From the NCBI RefSeq assembly GCF_036429475.1, contig NZ_CP144125.1:3551521-3615520 (forward strand): a stretch of 64,000 nucleotides of DNA, given 5' to 3'. This stretch comes from Halalkalicoccus sp. CGA53. GTDB lineage: Archaea > Halobacteriota > Halobacteria > Halobacteriales > Halalkalicoccaceae. The notes beneath the pieces were generated by a model, which worked only from the letters and a program-made list of their open reading frames with translations, made no database searches and had not been told where the DNA came from. Made by a program: the position numbers and the translations under genes. This document shows positions 49,926 through 58,903 of this stretch, piece by piece (position 1 is the stretch's first letter; each line of letters starts with the position of its first letter).

Positions 49926-50299
49926 GCGCCGACCGGGGAGGCGAGCGAGAGCGCGAGGACGAGCAAGAGCGCCGCGACGAGACCACAGCCGGCGAGCAAC
50001 CACCAGTCTGCACGGTAGCCCGAGAGGTCGACGAGCAGACCGAACGCGGGCGGCCCGACCAGCCCGCCGACGAGGGCCATCCGTTCGCCCCGGGCGTCGA
50101 TCGCCGCACCGACCGGGAGCAGCGAGAGCGCGTAGCCGAGCGAGAGTAGCCCGAGGACGAGGCCGACCTCGGTGTGTGAGGCGCCCCACCCCTCCCTGAG
50201 GTACGGCGTCGCGACGTAGAGCCCGTAGTAGCAGGTGCTCGCGGCGACGTGCCAGACGGAGACCGTCACGACGATCCTCGTCGCGCTCGCACGCATCAC
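49901..50299 (-). pseudogene. MFS transporter remnant with large internal deletion
   Basis: The 132-residue open frame joins a normal MFS N-terminus (WHVAASTCYYGLYVATPYLR and the loop start GAAIDARGERMALVGG) directly to a C-terminal piece (LVGPPAFGLLVDLSGYRADW, then a last helix). A working MFS has about 400 residues, so around 270 are missing and only about four or five helices remain. The join keeps the frame, consistent with one clean deletion. It could still make a small membrane protein, but transport is very unlikely. Confidence 0.75.
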
Positions 50300-50364
50300 C
50301 GGGAGGCTTTCGACGGGGCCCTATCACTTCGTGTCGGTCGCGTCCGTTGCCCCTTCCGAGCCGA

Positions 50365-50760
50365 TCAGCGGTTCTCCCGCTCCCAGTCGTCGAGCGCCGG
50401 CCCATCACCGGGATCGACGGCGGCGAACGCGGCGACGCCGACGACGACCGCGACGAGACCTGGAACGGCGGCGAACGGCGTGTACCCGACCCACCACCCG
50501 AGAGACGACGCGAACGTCCAGAGCAGGCCGGAGAGCGCCACACCGACGGCGACCGATCCGGCGCGCGTCGTCCGTTCGAAACGGCGTGTCGCGGCGACGA
50601 GCACCGTTCCGAGCGCGAGCCAGGCGGCGGTACCGTAGAGCACGGTCCAGAGTGGAACCAGCGAGACGACGAACGCGATGCCCGTCGCGATCGGCCAGAG
50701 GAGGCCGACGAGCAGACAGGCCGTGCCGAGGGTCGCTCCCGGGGAGTTCGTGTCGGTCAC
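50365..50760 (-). CDS. Haloarchaeal four-helix membrane protein
   Basis: A 131-residue protein with four hydrophobic segments (ACLLVGLLWPIATGIAFVVS, TVLYGTAAWLALGTVLVAAT, VAVGVALSGLLWTFASSLGW, FAAVPGLVAVVVGVAAFAAV) and an acidic tail DDWERENR. No family is recognised. The gene sits between the MFS remnant and the epimerase at the left edge of the surface-glycan locus, all on the minus strand. Confidence 0.65.
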   Translation of the reverse strand: MTDTNSPGATLGTACLLVGLLWPIATGIAFVVSLVPLWTVLYGTAAWLALGTVLVAATRRFERTTRAGSVAVGVALSGLLWTFASSLGWWVGYTPFAAVPGLVAVVVGVAAFAAVDPGDGPALDDWERENR

Positions 50761-50819
50761 GCGGACCGCCCCGGGACGGTCGGGGCCAGCGGCCGGAGAG
50801 AGATCACGCGGCCCATCGG

Positions 50820-51758
50820 TCAGTCGTCGGCGGCCTCGACCGCTCGGCAGAGATCCCGGATCCCCTCGTCGAGCGTGACGGTCGCCTCGAACCCGAGACG
50901 CTCGCGCGCTCTCGTCGCGTCGGCGCGGCTGTGGACGATGTCGCCCTGGCGTGCGTCGGTATGGGTGATCTCGGCACCCGATCCGGTCGCCTCGCGCACC
51001 AGCTCCGCCAGGTCGCGAACCCGAGTAGCTACGCCCGTCCCGACGTTGAACGCCTCTCCGACGTGGTCGGTCCCTGCGGCCAGCAGGTTCGCCCGGACGA
51101 CGTCCGAGACGTGGACGAAATCGCGCGTCTGCTCGCCGTCGCCGTGGACGGTGATCGGCCCGCCGGACCGGGCCTGTTCGAGGAACGCCGAGATGACCGC
51201 GCTGTACGTGCTGTCGGCCTGCCGTGGGCCGTAGGCGTTGAAGTAGCGGAGGACGACCGTCTCGACGCCGTAGAGGTCGTTGTAGATGGTGGCGTACCGG
51301 TCGAGCGCGAGTTTGTCGAGGCCGTAAGGCGAGGTCGGTCTCGTGGGGTGGTCCTCCGCGATCGGTAGCTCCTCGGGTTCGCCGTAGATCGCTGGACTGG
51401 AGGCGAGGACGACCCGACAGTCCTCCTCCCTCGCGAGTTCGAGCAGCGAGAGGGTCGCCGTCGCGTTCACCGCGTGGCTCTCCTTCGGGTCCTCGACGGA
51501 GAGCGGGACGCTCGCGAGCGCCGCCTGGTGGAAGACGAGGTCGACGTCCTCGATCGCCTCGCGCAGGACCGCCTCGTCGCGGATGTCGCCCTCGACGAGC
51601 GTCGCCTCCCCCACGAGGTTCGTCGCTCGACCGCTCGAGAGGTCGTCCACCACCCGGACCTCGTTCTCGGCGCAGAGCGCCTCCGCCAGGTGACTACCGA
51701 TGAACCCCGCCCCGCCGGTGACCAGTACCGACGTCCCGCGGGGTCCGTGTTCGATCAT
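50820..51758 (-). CDS. NAD-dependent epimerase/dehydratase (UDP-sugar 4-epimerase-like)
   Basis: A 312-residue extended SDR. It has SVLVTGGAGFIGSHLAEALC, VRVVDDLSSGRATNL, VDLVFHQAALASVPLSVEDP, VVLASSPAIYGEPEELP and the active-site YGLDKLALDRYA. YFNAYGPRQADSTYSAVISA is typical of UDP-glucose/UDP-GlcNAc 4-epimerases. It likely prepares a sugar for the adjacent glycan genes. The ATG at 51758 is the natural start, and a longer frame is rejected. It is divergent from the sugar transferase gene and paralogous to the epimerase at 25926. Confidence 0.92.
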   Translation of the reverse strand: MIEHGPRGTSVLVTGGAGFIGSHLAEALCAENEVRVVDDLSSGRATNLVGEATLVEGDIRDEAVLREAIEDVDLVFHQAALASVPLSVEDPKESHAVNATATLSLLELAREEDCRVVLASSPAIYGEPEELPIAEDHPTRPTSPYGLDKLALDRYATIYNDLYGVETVVLRYFNAYGPRQADSTYSAVISAFLEQARSGGPITVHGDGEQTRDFVHVSDVVRANLLAAGTDHVGEAFNVGTGVATRVRDLAELVREATGSGAEITHTDARQGDIVHSRADATRARERLGFEATVTLDEGIRDLCRAVEAADD

Positions 51759-51847
51759 GCTCCTCGGTTTTCGTCCTGACAGGTATAGGTGTCGTTCCGA
51801 TCGGTCGGTACGGGCCGCGTGGAGGGATCGACGACGGCTATGGGCCG

Positions 51848-51857
51848 CATAATAATA
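51848..51857 (+). promoter_or_regulatory. TATA box for the sugar transferase gene
   Basis: CATAATAATA, 26-35 bases before the ATG at 51883, consistent with a leaderless transcript opening the glycan locus. Confidence 0.6.
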
Positions 51858-51882
51858 CAGGCAGAACGGATCGATCGAGACG

Positions 51883-53373
51883 ATGGCCTCCGGCTGGCAG
51901 TACCGCATCGGGAGCGTCGCCGGAGTCGTACTCATCGTCGCGGGCACGCTGTTCGTCACGAACACACCGATCGTCCAGCGGGCGTTCGTCGCGGCGGTCC
52001 CCCTCTTTCACGACCACCACGTCTGGTCGATCGGCGGCACCCGGCTGGTCGTCACGCTCGTGCTCACCGTCGGCGTCGTCGTCGGCGCGCTCTTGCCGCT
52101 GTACAAACCGCAGCCTCGGCGCAAACTCGATACGATCGCGCTGAGCCAGAAGCGAGTGCTGACGGCAGTGTTCGCGCTCGCGACGATCGGCTACTTCAAG
52201 TGGTCGGTTCGGTTACCGCGAGCGATGCTGACGATGATCGCGCTCGTACTCCTCGTCGCGATCCCCGCCTGGTTCCTCCTCATCCGTACCGGCCCCGAGA
52301 CGAACGCCCGCGCGGTCGTCGTCGGCACCGATCCCGACGAGATCCGCTACGCGCTCGCGACCGCTCCGGTGACGGTCCTCGGCTACCTCTCGCCACCGTT
52401 CGAGGCTGGAACGGGAGAGCGTGAGGGGACGATCGTCCCCGACGGCGGCGAGACGACCCCCGACGGCGGGAGGGCGACGTTCGCCCGCTCGCGCGCCGAG
52501 GTCGGCGAGGTCGGCCCGCCGCTCGACCAGGTCAGACACTTCGGCGGGCTCTCGCGGCTCGAGGACGTCCTCGTCGAACAGGACATCGACACCGTGGTGC
52601 TCGCCTTCTCCGACGCCGACCGCGGGGAGTTCTTCGGCACGCTCGACGCCTGTTACGACCACGGCGTGAGCGTCCTCGTCCACCGGAACCACACCGGGGG
52701 CGTGCTGCTCACGGAGGGACGCGAGGGTCTCGGCGAGTACGCCGAGGTCGCTCTCGAACCCTGGGACTGGCAGGACTACCTGCTCAAGCGGCTGTTCGAC
52801 GTCACGTTCGCCGGGGCGGCGCTCGCCGTGCTCGCGCCGGTCATCGCCGTCATCGCCCTCGCGATCAAACTCGACTCGCCGGGGCCGGTGCTCTACGCAC
52901 AGGACCGCACCGCGGGCTTTGGCGGCACGTTCACCGTCTACAAGTTCCGGAGCATGGTCACCGACGCCGAGGCCGAGACCGGCGCGACCGTCTCCGTCGA
53001 GGACTCCGGCGACGTCGACCCCCGGGTGACGCGCGTCGGTCACGTCCTCAGGCGAACGCACCTCGACGAGATCCCACAGCTCTGGTCGATCCTCGCCGGC
53101 GACATGAGCGTCGTCGGCCCGCGCCCCGAACGACCGGAGCTCGACGACGACATGCAGCGTGAGGCCTACGACTGGCGCAAACGATGGTTCGTCAAGCCCG
53201 GCCTGACCGGCCTCGCCCAGATCAACGACGCCACCGGCCACCAGCCCGAGGAGAAGCTCAACTGGGACGTCGAGTACATCGCCAAGCAGTCGCTCGCCTT
53301 CGACGTCGAGATCGTTATCAGACAGCTCTGGATCGTCCTCACAGACGTCCTCGACCTCGCGATCGGACGTTGA
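51883..53373 (+). CDS. Polyprenyl-phosphate sugar-phosphate transferase (WcaJ/WbaP-like)
   Basis: A 496-residue membrane enzyme. Four N-terminal helices and a central CoA-binding-like domain are followed by the catalytic part: KRLFDVTFAGAALAVLAPVI, KLDSPGPVLYAQDRTAGFGG, FTVYKFRSMVTDAE, LRRTHLDEIPQLWSILAGDM and VGPRPERPELDDDM, ending VKPGLTGLAQINDATGH. This family starts glycan assembly by moving a sugar-1-phosphate from UDP-sugar to a lipid carrier. It is the first gene of the right-hand glycan locus and 120 bases before the ABC exporter. Confidence 0.93.
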   Translation: MASGWQYRIGSVAGVVLIVAGTLFVTNTPIVQRAFVAAVPLFHDHHVWSIGGTRLVVTLVLTVGVVVGALLPLYKPQPRRKLDTIALSQKRVLTAVFALATIGYFKWSVRLPRAMLTMIALVLLVAIPAWFLLIRTGPETNARAVVVGTDPDEIRYALATAPVTVLGYLSPPFEAGTGEREGTIVPDGGETTPDGGRATFARSRAEVGEVGPPLDQVRHFGGLSRLEDVLVEQDIDTVVLAFSDADRGEFFGTLDACYDHGVSVLVHRNHTGGVLLTEGREGLGEYAEVALEPWDWQDYLLKRLFDVTFAGAALAVLAPVIAVIALAIKLDSPGPVLYAQDRTAGFGGTFTVYKFRSMVTDAEAETGATVSVEDSGDVDPRVTRVGHVLRRTHLDEIPQLWSILAGDMSVVGPRPERPELDDDMQREAYDWRKRWFVKPGLTGLAQINDATGHQPEEKLNWDVEYIAKQSLAFDVEIVIRQLWIVLTDVLDLAIGR

Positions 53374-53493
53374 GAGGACGACTCCCCCGGGATATCGGAG
53401 AGCGCCTCGAGGGGCGCACACCTCCCGCGAGGGCTACCGGTTTAGCACTGGCATAACGATGGGGGAGGCGGGCATCTCCCGAGACAGTCTCCG

Positions 53494-55275
53494 ATGTGTG
53501 CAGCGGATCTCTCGCGCCGGGAGAAGGTTCGCGGCCTCTACCGGGTCGCGAGGTTCAGACCGGCGCTGACCGCGTTCATCGTCCTCTTCAGCGCCTTCGC
53601 CGCCGTCCTCGAGGGGTTCGGGCTGACGTTCATCATCCCGATCATCGAGGCCGCCCAGGCCGACCCCTCGACCGCCGACGACACCTTCGTCCAGTACTTC
53701 CTCCGGGCCTACGAGTTCGTCGGGATCCCGTTCACGCTGGGCTACCTCATCGCGGGCGTCGCGGTCGTGATGGTCACCCGCTACACCTCGACGTTCGTCG
53801 TCGCCTGGCTCAGAGTCGCCCTCGAGACCTACTACGTCCGCGACCTCCAGCGCCGGGCGTTCGACAGCGCACTCGACGCCGACGTCGCCTACTTCGACGA
53901 GGAGGGCTCGGACGACATCCTGAACGCCATCGTCACGCAGGCGGCCCAGGCCGGAAAGGTGATCCAGTACTTCGTGAAGTTCTTCCAGCAGCTGCTTCTC
54001 TGTCTGATGTACCTCGGCATCGCGTTCGTTCTCAGCCCGTCGCTGACCGTCTTCACCGTCGTGATGCTCGGCGGGCTCACCGTGCTCATCCGGTACGTGC
54101 TCGAACCCGGCTACACCGTCGGGGATCGGGTCGCAGAGGCGAACGAGCGCATCCAGGAGAACGTCCAGGCGGGCACGCAGGGCATCCGCGACGTGAAGCT
54201 CTTCACGATGACCGACGAGCTCTACTCGCGCTTTTCGACCCACATCGACCGCTACACCGAGGCGACGGTCACCCTCGGGCGAAACGAGGCGGCGATCGAC
54301 AACTTCTACAACCTATCGGCGGCGGTGCTCGTCTTCGTGCTCATCTACGTCGCCGTCGTCTTCACCGGCCTCGAGTTCGGCGCGCTCGCGGTCTTCCTCT
54401 TCGCGATGTACCAGCTGGGTCCGCGGGTGAGCATGCTCAACAACTACTTCTACCTCTTCGAGGGAAATCTCGCACACCTGATCCGCACCCAGGAGTTCCT
54501 CGACGAGCTAGAGCGCCACGAGGAGCCCGAAGGCGGGCGGTCGCTCTCCACGCTCCCGATGCCGATCCGCTTCGAGGAGGTCTCGTTCGCCTACGAACCC
54601 GGTGGTCCCGTCCTCTCGGACGTCTCCTTCGAGGTGGAGGGCGACGAGTTCGTCGCGTTCGTCGGCCAGTCGGGGGCGGGCAAGTCGACGGTCGCCTCGC
54701 TGCTCGCACGGATGTACGAACCCACCGGCGGGCGGATCACCGCCGACGGCGTCGACATCGACGAGTTCGACGTCGTGGAGTGGCGCTCGCGGGTGGCGGT
54801 CGTCAGGCAGGACCCGTTCGTGTTCGACGACACCGTCCGGTACAACGTCACGATCGGGAACCGCGAGGCGACCCAGGCGGAGATCGAACGGGCCTGCGAG
54901 ATCGCACACGTCACCGAGTTCCTGAACGATCTCCCGAACGGCTACGAGACCGAACTCGGCGACGACGGCGTCCGGCTCTCCGGCGGCCAGCGCCAGCGGA
55001 TCGCCCTCGCTCGTGCGCTGCTGAAGGAAGCCGACCTCCTGATCCTCGACGAGGCGACGAGCGACCTCGACACTGGGATCGAAAAGCGAGTCCACCGCGC
55101 GATGGAGGAGATGGAGCGGGACTACGCGATCGTCGCGATCGCACACCGCCTCTCGACGGTGCGGGGTGCGGACCGGATCTACACGCTGGAGCAGGGTCGG
55201 ATCGTCGAGGAGGGACGTCACGACGAATTGCTCGACTCCGGCGGGACGTACGCGGAGCTCTACTCGATGCAGTAG
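53494..55275 (+). CDS. ABC transporter, fused permease and ATPase
   Basis: A 593-residue half-transporter. Six membrane helices occupy about residues 20-330. The nucleotide-binding domain has Walker A FVGQSGAGKSTVASLLARMY, a Q-loop VVRQDPFVFDD, signature VRLSGGQRQRIALARALL, and Walker B LLILDEATSDLD. The layout is that of MsbA-like lipid or lipid-linked glycan flippases. Its place between the initiating sugar transferase and the glycosyltransferases makes lipid-linked glycan export the likely role. Confidence 0.92.
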   Translation: MCAADLSRREKVRGLYRVARFRPALTAFIVLFSAFAAVLEGFGLTFIIPIIEAAQADPSTADDTFVQYFLRAYEFVGIPFTLGYLIAGVAVVMVTRYTSTFVVAWLRVALETYYVRDLQRRAFDSALDADVAYFDEEGSDDILNAIVTQAAQAGKVIQYFVKFFQQLLLCLMYLGIAFVLSPSLTVFTVVMLGGLTVLIRYVLEPGYTVGDRVAEANERIQENVQAGTQGIRDVKLFTMTDELYSRFSTHIDRYTEATVTLGRNEAAIDNFYNLSAAVLVFVLIYVAVVFTGLEFGALAVFLFAMYQLGPRVSMLNNYFYLFEGNLAHLIRTQEFLDELERHEEPEGGRSLSTLPMPIRFEEVSFAYEPGGPVLSDVSFEVEGDEFVAFVGQSGAGKSTVASLLARMYEPTGGRITADGVDIDEFDVVEWRSRVAVVRQDPFVFDDTVRYNVTIGNREATQAEIERACEIAHVTEFLNDLPNGYETELGDDGVRLSGGQRQRIALARALLKEADLLILDEATSDLDTGIEKRVHRAMEEMERDYAIVAIAHRLSTVRGADRIYTLEQGRIVEEGRHDELLDSGGTYAELYSMQ

Positions 55276-55303
55276 TCGTCTCGACGGACCAAGCGGACTT
55301 CGG

Positions 55304-56365
55304 TCAGTCGTCCGAGCCGGTCTCGTCGTCTCCGCCGGTCGCCTCCTCTCCATCGACTCCGTCCCCGCCGTCGTCGCCTTCGGGTCCGTCGTCGGGGCCG
55401 TCGCTCCCGTCCTCGGAGCCCTCGATTTCGTCGGGTTCGGTGGAGTAGTCCTCACCGTCCTCCCCGCCGTCGTACTCCTCGTCGCCGTAGAGGACCGCGG
55501 TCCCGGTCGCGACCGGCCGGATCAGGTAGCGGTTCGTCCGCCCGCGTCGAACCGGGGTGAAGTCGGCGACGAACGTCGTCCGTTCGTTCTCCCGGATCTC
55601 GAACGTCTCTGGGAACTTCAGCCCCGCATTTCCGGGCGTGTCGACCTCGACCACCTCCCCGTCGACGAGCGTCCCGCGCACGTCCTCGACTACGAGGTGG
55701 AGCCCACCGTAGGACCCGACGTCGATCTCCCGTTCGTCCACCAGCTGCGTGTTCGTCCCCTGCAGGTCGACCAGGTCGGCCTCCTGGGGCTCGTCGAACT
55801 CGAGGTAGAGCCGACCCGATCCCGGCCCGTCGACAGCCCCGTCGTCCTCGGACTCCTCCCCACCGCCCGACTCGTAGTCATCCGTTTCGTCGTCATCGCC
55901 CATCTTCTCCCCGGAGCCTCCGCCGCCCTCCGAGCCGTCGTCGACCGCGTCGTCCTCCAACCGTTCCCAGCCGTCGTCCTCGGCACCGTTCGATCCCTCG
56001 TCGTTCACTGCCTCGTCGTCGGTACCGTCTTCCTCGGCCGTGTCATCTGCGTCCGATCCGGTCTCGTCTCTACCCCCGCTCGTCCCGCCGGGGAGCACGT
56101 ACGCCCCCGTGACGGTGACGACACACGACTCGAAATCGTCGATGTCCCCCGGCTGGTCCGTAATGGCGGTCGCGAACGTCCCGGTGGGAGTGTCACCGCC
56201 GTCCGATCCACCCTCGACCTCGTCTCCCCGATCGTCAGTTCCGCCGCGCTCCTCCCCGCCTTCCCCGACGTGTTCCGGATCCCCCGTCCCGAGACAGCCC
56301 GCCAGTACTCCGCTCAGTCCGACGCCCACGAGCCCGGTCCGTTCGATGTACGTCCGTCGTCTCAT
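55304..56365 (-). CDS. DUF4382 domain lipoprotein with long acidic insert
   Basis: A 353-residue secreted protein. RRRTYIERTGLVGVGLSGVL and the lipobox LAGC form the signal. A DUF4382 core is recognisable in TGTFATAITDQPGDIDDFES and CVVTVTGAYVLPGG, then GRLYLEFDEPQEADLVDLQG, YGGLHLVVEDVRGTL and GLKFPETFEI. The two parts are split by about 90 Asp/Glu/Gly-rich residues. The C-terminus is a second acidic tail. Probably a surface-exposed, calcium-rich or cell-wall-associated protein. A strong TATA box gives a leaderless start at 56365. Confidence 0.8.
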   Translation of the reverse strand: MRRRTYIERTGLVGVGLSGVLAGCLGTGDPEHVGEGGEERGGTDDRGDEVEGGSDGGDTPTGTFATAITDQPGDIDDFESCVVTVTGAYVLPGGTSGGRDETGSDADDTAEEDGTDDEAVNDEGSNGAEDDGWERLEDDAVDDGSEGGGGSGEKMGDDDETDDYESGGGEESEDDGAVDGPGSGRLYLEFDEPQEADLVDLQGTNTQLVDEREIDVGSYGGLHLVVEDVRGTLVDGEVVEVDTPGNAGLKFPETFEIRENERTTFVADFTPVRRGRTNRYLIRPVATGTAVLYGDEEYDGGEDGEDYSTEPDEIEGSEDGSDGPDDGPEGDDGGDGVDGEEATGGDDETGSDD

Positions 56366-56387
56366 GGGCGTTCGAACGTCGGGAAAG

Positions 56388-56398
56388 AATATAAAAAC
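56388..56398 (-). promoter_or_regulatory. TATA box for the DUF4382 gene
   Basis: GTTTTTATATT on the minus strand, 23-33 bases before the ATG at 56365. Confidence 0.6.
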
Positions 56399-56564
56399 TG
56401 ATGTTCTTTATTCTGGAACTAACAAGTTTTTCGTCGTCCGGCTCCGAGAGCGAGCGGCTCGGTTCGATCGATCCGCATCCCCGCTGCCGATCCGACACAC
56501 GGCCGTCCCCAGTCAGCCCACGTATCGGGCGAAGAATAGGTCCCGTGAACGGGTCGATTAGGTC

Positions 56565-57809
56565 GTGGATAACAACACGGGACCGGCGTCTCTCTCCCGC
56601 ATGGCTGGCCCTCGCGGGCGCGAACGTAGGTGGCGCCCGAGCACCACCGCCTGTGCCGCGGTCGCGCTCTGTCTGTCGGTCCTCGCGCTCTGCCAGACGT
56701 ACCTCCTCTACCCCCTCACGCTCCTGGTCGGGGGACGGGACGACGACCCCTCTTCCCCGGGCTGGCGCCCGAGCGTCACCCTCGTGATCGCCGCCTACAA
56801 CGAGGCGGAGGTGATCGCAACGAAGATCGAGAACAGCCTCGCGCTGGAGTATCCCGACCTCGAGATCGTCGTCTTTTCCGACGGCTCCTCCGACCGGACC
56901 GACGACGTCGTCCGGTCGTACGCCGAGGAGGGCGTCCGTCTCGAGCGGATAGAGGGGAGGGTCGGGAAGACGGCGTGTCAGAACCGGGTGGTTGAGGGTC
57001 TCGACTCCGACGTCGTCGTCTTCTCGGACGCGAACGGGCTCTACGAGCCGGACGCGATCGACGCGCTCGTCGAGCGCTTCGTGCCGGGCGTCGGCTGCGT
57101 CGTCGGCGAGCTACGCTATCGGAACGGAGCGGACGTCGAGGGCGAGTCGGTCTACTGGCGGTACGAACGGCTCGTCAAACGCCTCGAATCACGGTTCGAC
57201 TCGCTGATCGGCGCGAACGGCTCGATCTACGCGGTCCGACGCGGATCGTACGTTCCCCTCCCGCCGGGCGCGATCAGCGACTTCGCCGAGCCGCTCGCGA
57301 TCGTCTCCCGTGGCGAGCGCGCCGTCTACGCCCCTGACGCGGTCGCCTGGGAGCACACCGCCGGCACCGTCGGCGACGAACTCGACCGTCGGATCCGGAT
57401 CGTCACCCGGTCGTGGTACACGCTCGCGTCGTTCTCCGAACTCCTCGACCCGCGGCGGTACCCACGCGTCTCCTACCAGCTCGTCTCGCACAAACTGCTC
57501 CGGTGGCTCTCGCCGGTCTCGCTCGCCGTCGCGCTCCTCTCGACGCTCGTCCTCGGGCTGCGTTCGGGCTCGCGGCTGGTCCGCCTCGCGCTCGTCGGAC
57601 AGGTCGGCTGCTACGCGCTCGCCGCCGCCGGCTGGCTGGCCGACCGTCGTGGCATCGACGCGCCCGCGCCGCTTCACGTCCCGTACTACTTCCTCGTCGC
57701 GAACTACGGGATGCTCGTCGGGCTCTGGAACTTCCTCACCGACAGGCGGATCGTCGCGTGGGAGACCGCCGACCGGACCGCTCAGGGCGAGCCGACCAAC
57801 GACTCGTAG
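56565..57809 (+). CDS. Glycosyltransferase family 2, membrane-anchored
   Basis: A 414-residue protein. One N-terminal helix precedes a GT-A domain: VTLVIAAYNEAEVIATKIEN, EIVVFSDGSSDRTDDVVRSY, VVVFSDANGLYEPDA, and a catalytic-type YWRYERLVKRLESRFDSLIG. Two to three C-terminal helices include VSLAVALLSTLVLGL. Such processive-like GT2 enzymes extend polysaccharides or add sugars to lipid carriers. The start is a GTG at 56565; an in-frame ATG at about 56601 is another choice. Its end overlaps the convergent GT1 gene by 28 bases. Confidence 0.88.
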   Translation: MDNNTGPASLSRMAGPRGRERRWRPSTTACAAVALCLSVLALCQTYLLYPLTLLVGGRDDDPSSPGWRPSVTLVIAAYNEAEVIATKIENSLALEYPDLEIVVFSDGSSDRTDDVVRSYAEEGVRLERIEGRVGKTACQNRVVEGLDSDVVVFSDANGLYEPDAIDALVERFVPGVGCVVGELRYRNGADVEGESVYWRYERLVKRLESRFDSLIGANGSIYAVRRGSYVPLPPGAISDFAEPLAIVSRGERAVYAPDAVAWEHTAGTVGDELDRRIRIVTRSWYTLASFSELLDPRRYPRVSYQLVSHKLLRWLSPVSLAVALLSTLVLGLRSGSRLVRLALVGQVGCYALAAAGWLADRRGIDAPAPLHVPYYFLVANYGMLVGLWNFLTDRRIVAWETADRTAQGEPTNDS

Positions 57810-58903
57810 AGCCCGAGCAGCCGTTCCCGCTCGCGCTCCCAGGAGTACTTCGCCGCGACGCGCTCGCGTCCCGTCCGGCCCATCTCGGCCCGACGCTCCC
57901 CGTTCGCGAGCAGCGCCCGGACCCGATCGGCCGCGGTCTCCGGGTCCGCTTCCGGGACGAAGACCCCGGTCTCCTGGTCCAGGTATCGGACGACCGACTC
58001 GCCGGCGGTCGCCACGACCGGGAGCCCACACGCGAGGTACTCGAAGAGCTTCGTCGGGACGTTCCGCCGCGTCCGCCGTCGATCGAGCAGCGCGAGCCCG
58101 CAGTCGGCCCCGGCGAGGTACGAGAAGAGCCGGTCGTACTCGACGTAGCCGGTGAACGTGACCCGATCGGAGAGCCCCCGGCGAGCCACGACCGCCCTCG
58201 CCTCCCGCTCGACCGCGCGGTTTTTGAACCCGCCGACGGCCCAGAGCTCGGTCTCCGGGAGCAACGAGACGATATCGAGCATCCGGAAGAGCCCGCGTTC
58301 GCGGCTCAACTGGCCGACGTAGGCGAGGACGTGTCGGTGCCTGCGTTCGAGCGGCGGATCGCCGACCTCGATCGACTCCGTCTTCGGGAAGTTCCGCAGC
58401 GTGAGCACCGGGTCGTGGCCGCGTGCACGGAACGCTCGCGAGGTCGGATCGTCGGCCGTGATGACGGCGTCGAGCCGGCGGACGAACCCCGACTCGATCG
58501 GGGGGAACGCGCGCGCGAGCGGGAGCCTGATCGGGAACGGGATCCACTCGCGCATGTAGATCGCGTCGGGGTAGTACTCGTGAACGTCGTAGATCACCCG
58601 CCCCGCCGTGTTTCGCGCGAGCGCCGCACCGACCGGGAGGAGTTCGGGGTCGTGGAAGTGATAGCAGTCGGCGTCGAGGTCGCGAGCGATCCGATAGGCG
58701 TCGCGGACGTGTCGCCACCGGTCGCCCCGCGAGTCGGTCGTCCCCAGCGATCGGATCCGGACCCCGTCTCTCACCCCGCTCTCCCCGGCGTGGACGACGA
58801 ACGTCACGTCGTAGCCGGCGTCGGCGAGCGCCCGGATCTCCTTGTGGTAGATCCGCTGGTCGTGGGCGGGGTGAACCGTCGAGAGCACGCAGACGTCGGT
58901 CAC
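57782..58903 (-). CDS. Glycosyltransferase family 1/4 (GT-B)
   Basis: A 373-residue GT-B enzyme. It begins VTDVCVLSTVHPAHDQRIYH, shows RVIYDVHEYYPDAIYMREWI, VLAYVGQLSRERGLFRMLDI, AVVARRGLSDRVTFTGYVEY, and the donor-site region CGLPVVATAGESVVRYLDQE. The GTG start overlaps the TGA of the upstream GT2 gene (GTGA). The three minus-strand genes form a tightly coupled set. Sugar not predictable. Confidence 0.9.
   Translation of the reverse strand: MTDVCVLSTVHPAHDQRIYHKEIRALADAGYDVTFVVHAGESGVRDGVRIRSLGTTDSRGDRWRHVRDAYRIARDLDADCYHFHDPELLPVGAALARNTAGRVIYDVHEYYPDAIYMREWIPFPIRLPLARAFPPIESGFVRRLDAVITADDPTSRAFRARGHDPVLTLRNFPKTESIEVGDPPLERRHRHVLAYVGQLSRERGLFRMLDIVSLLPETELWAVGGFKNRAVEREARAVVARRGLSDRVTFTGYVEYDRLFSYLAGADCGLALLDRRRTRRNVPTKLFEYLACGLPVVATAGESVVRYLDQETGVFVPEADPETAADRVRALLANGERRAEMGRTGRERVAAKYSWERERERLLGLYESLVGSP

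Noticed and set aside
53496-55448. A 650-residue frame shifted against the ABC transporter
   Set aside because: The overlapping frame at 53494 has Walker A, signature and Walker B motifs; this one is Arg/Pro-rich shadow sequence.
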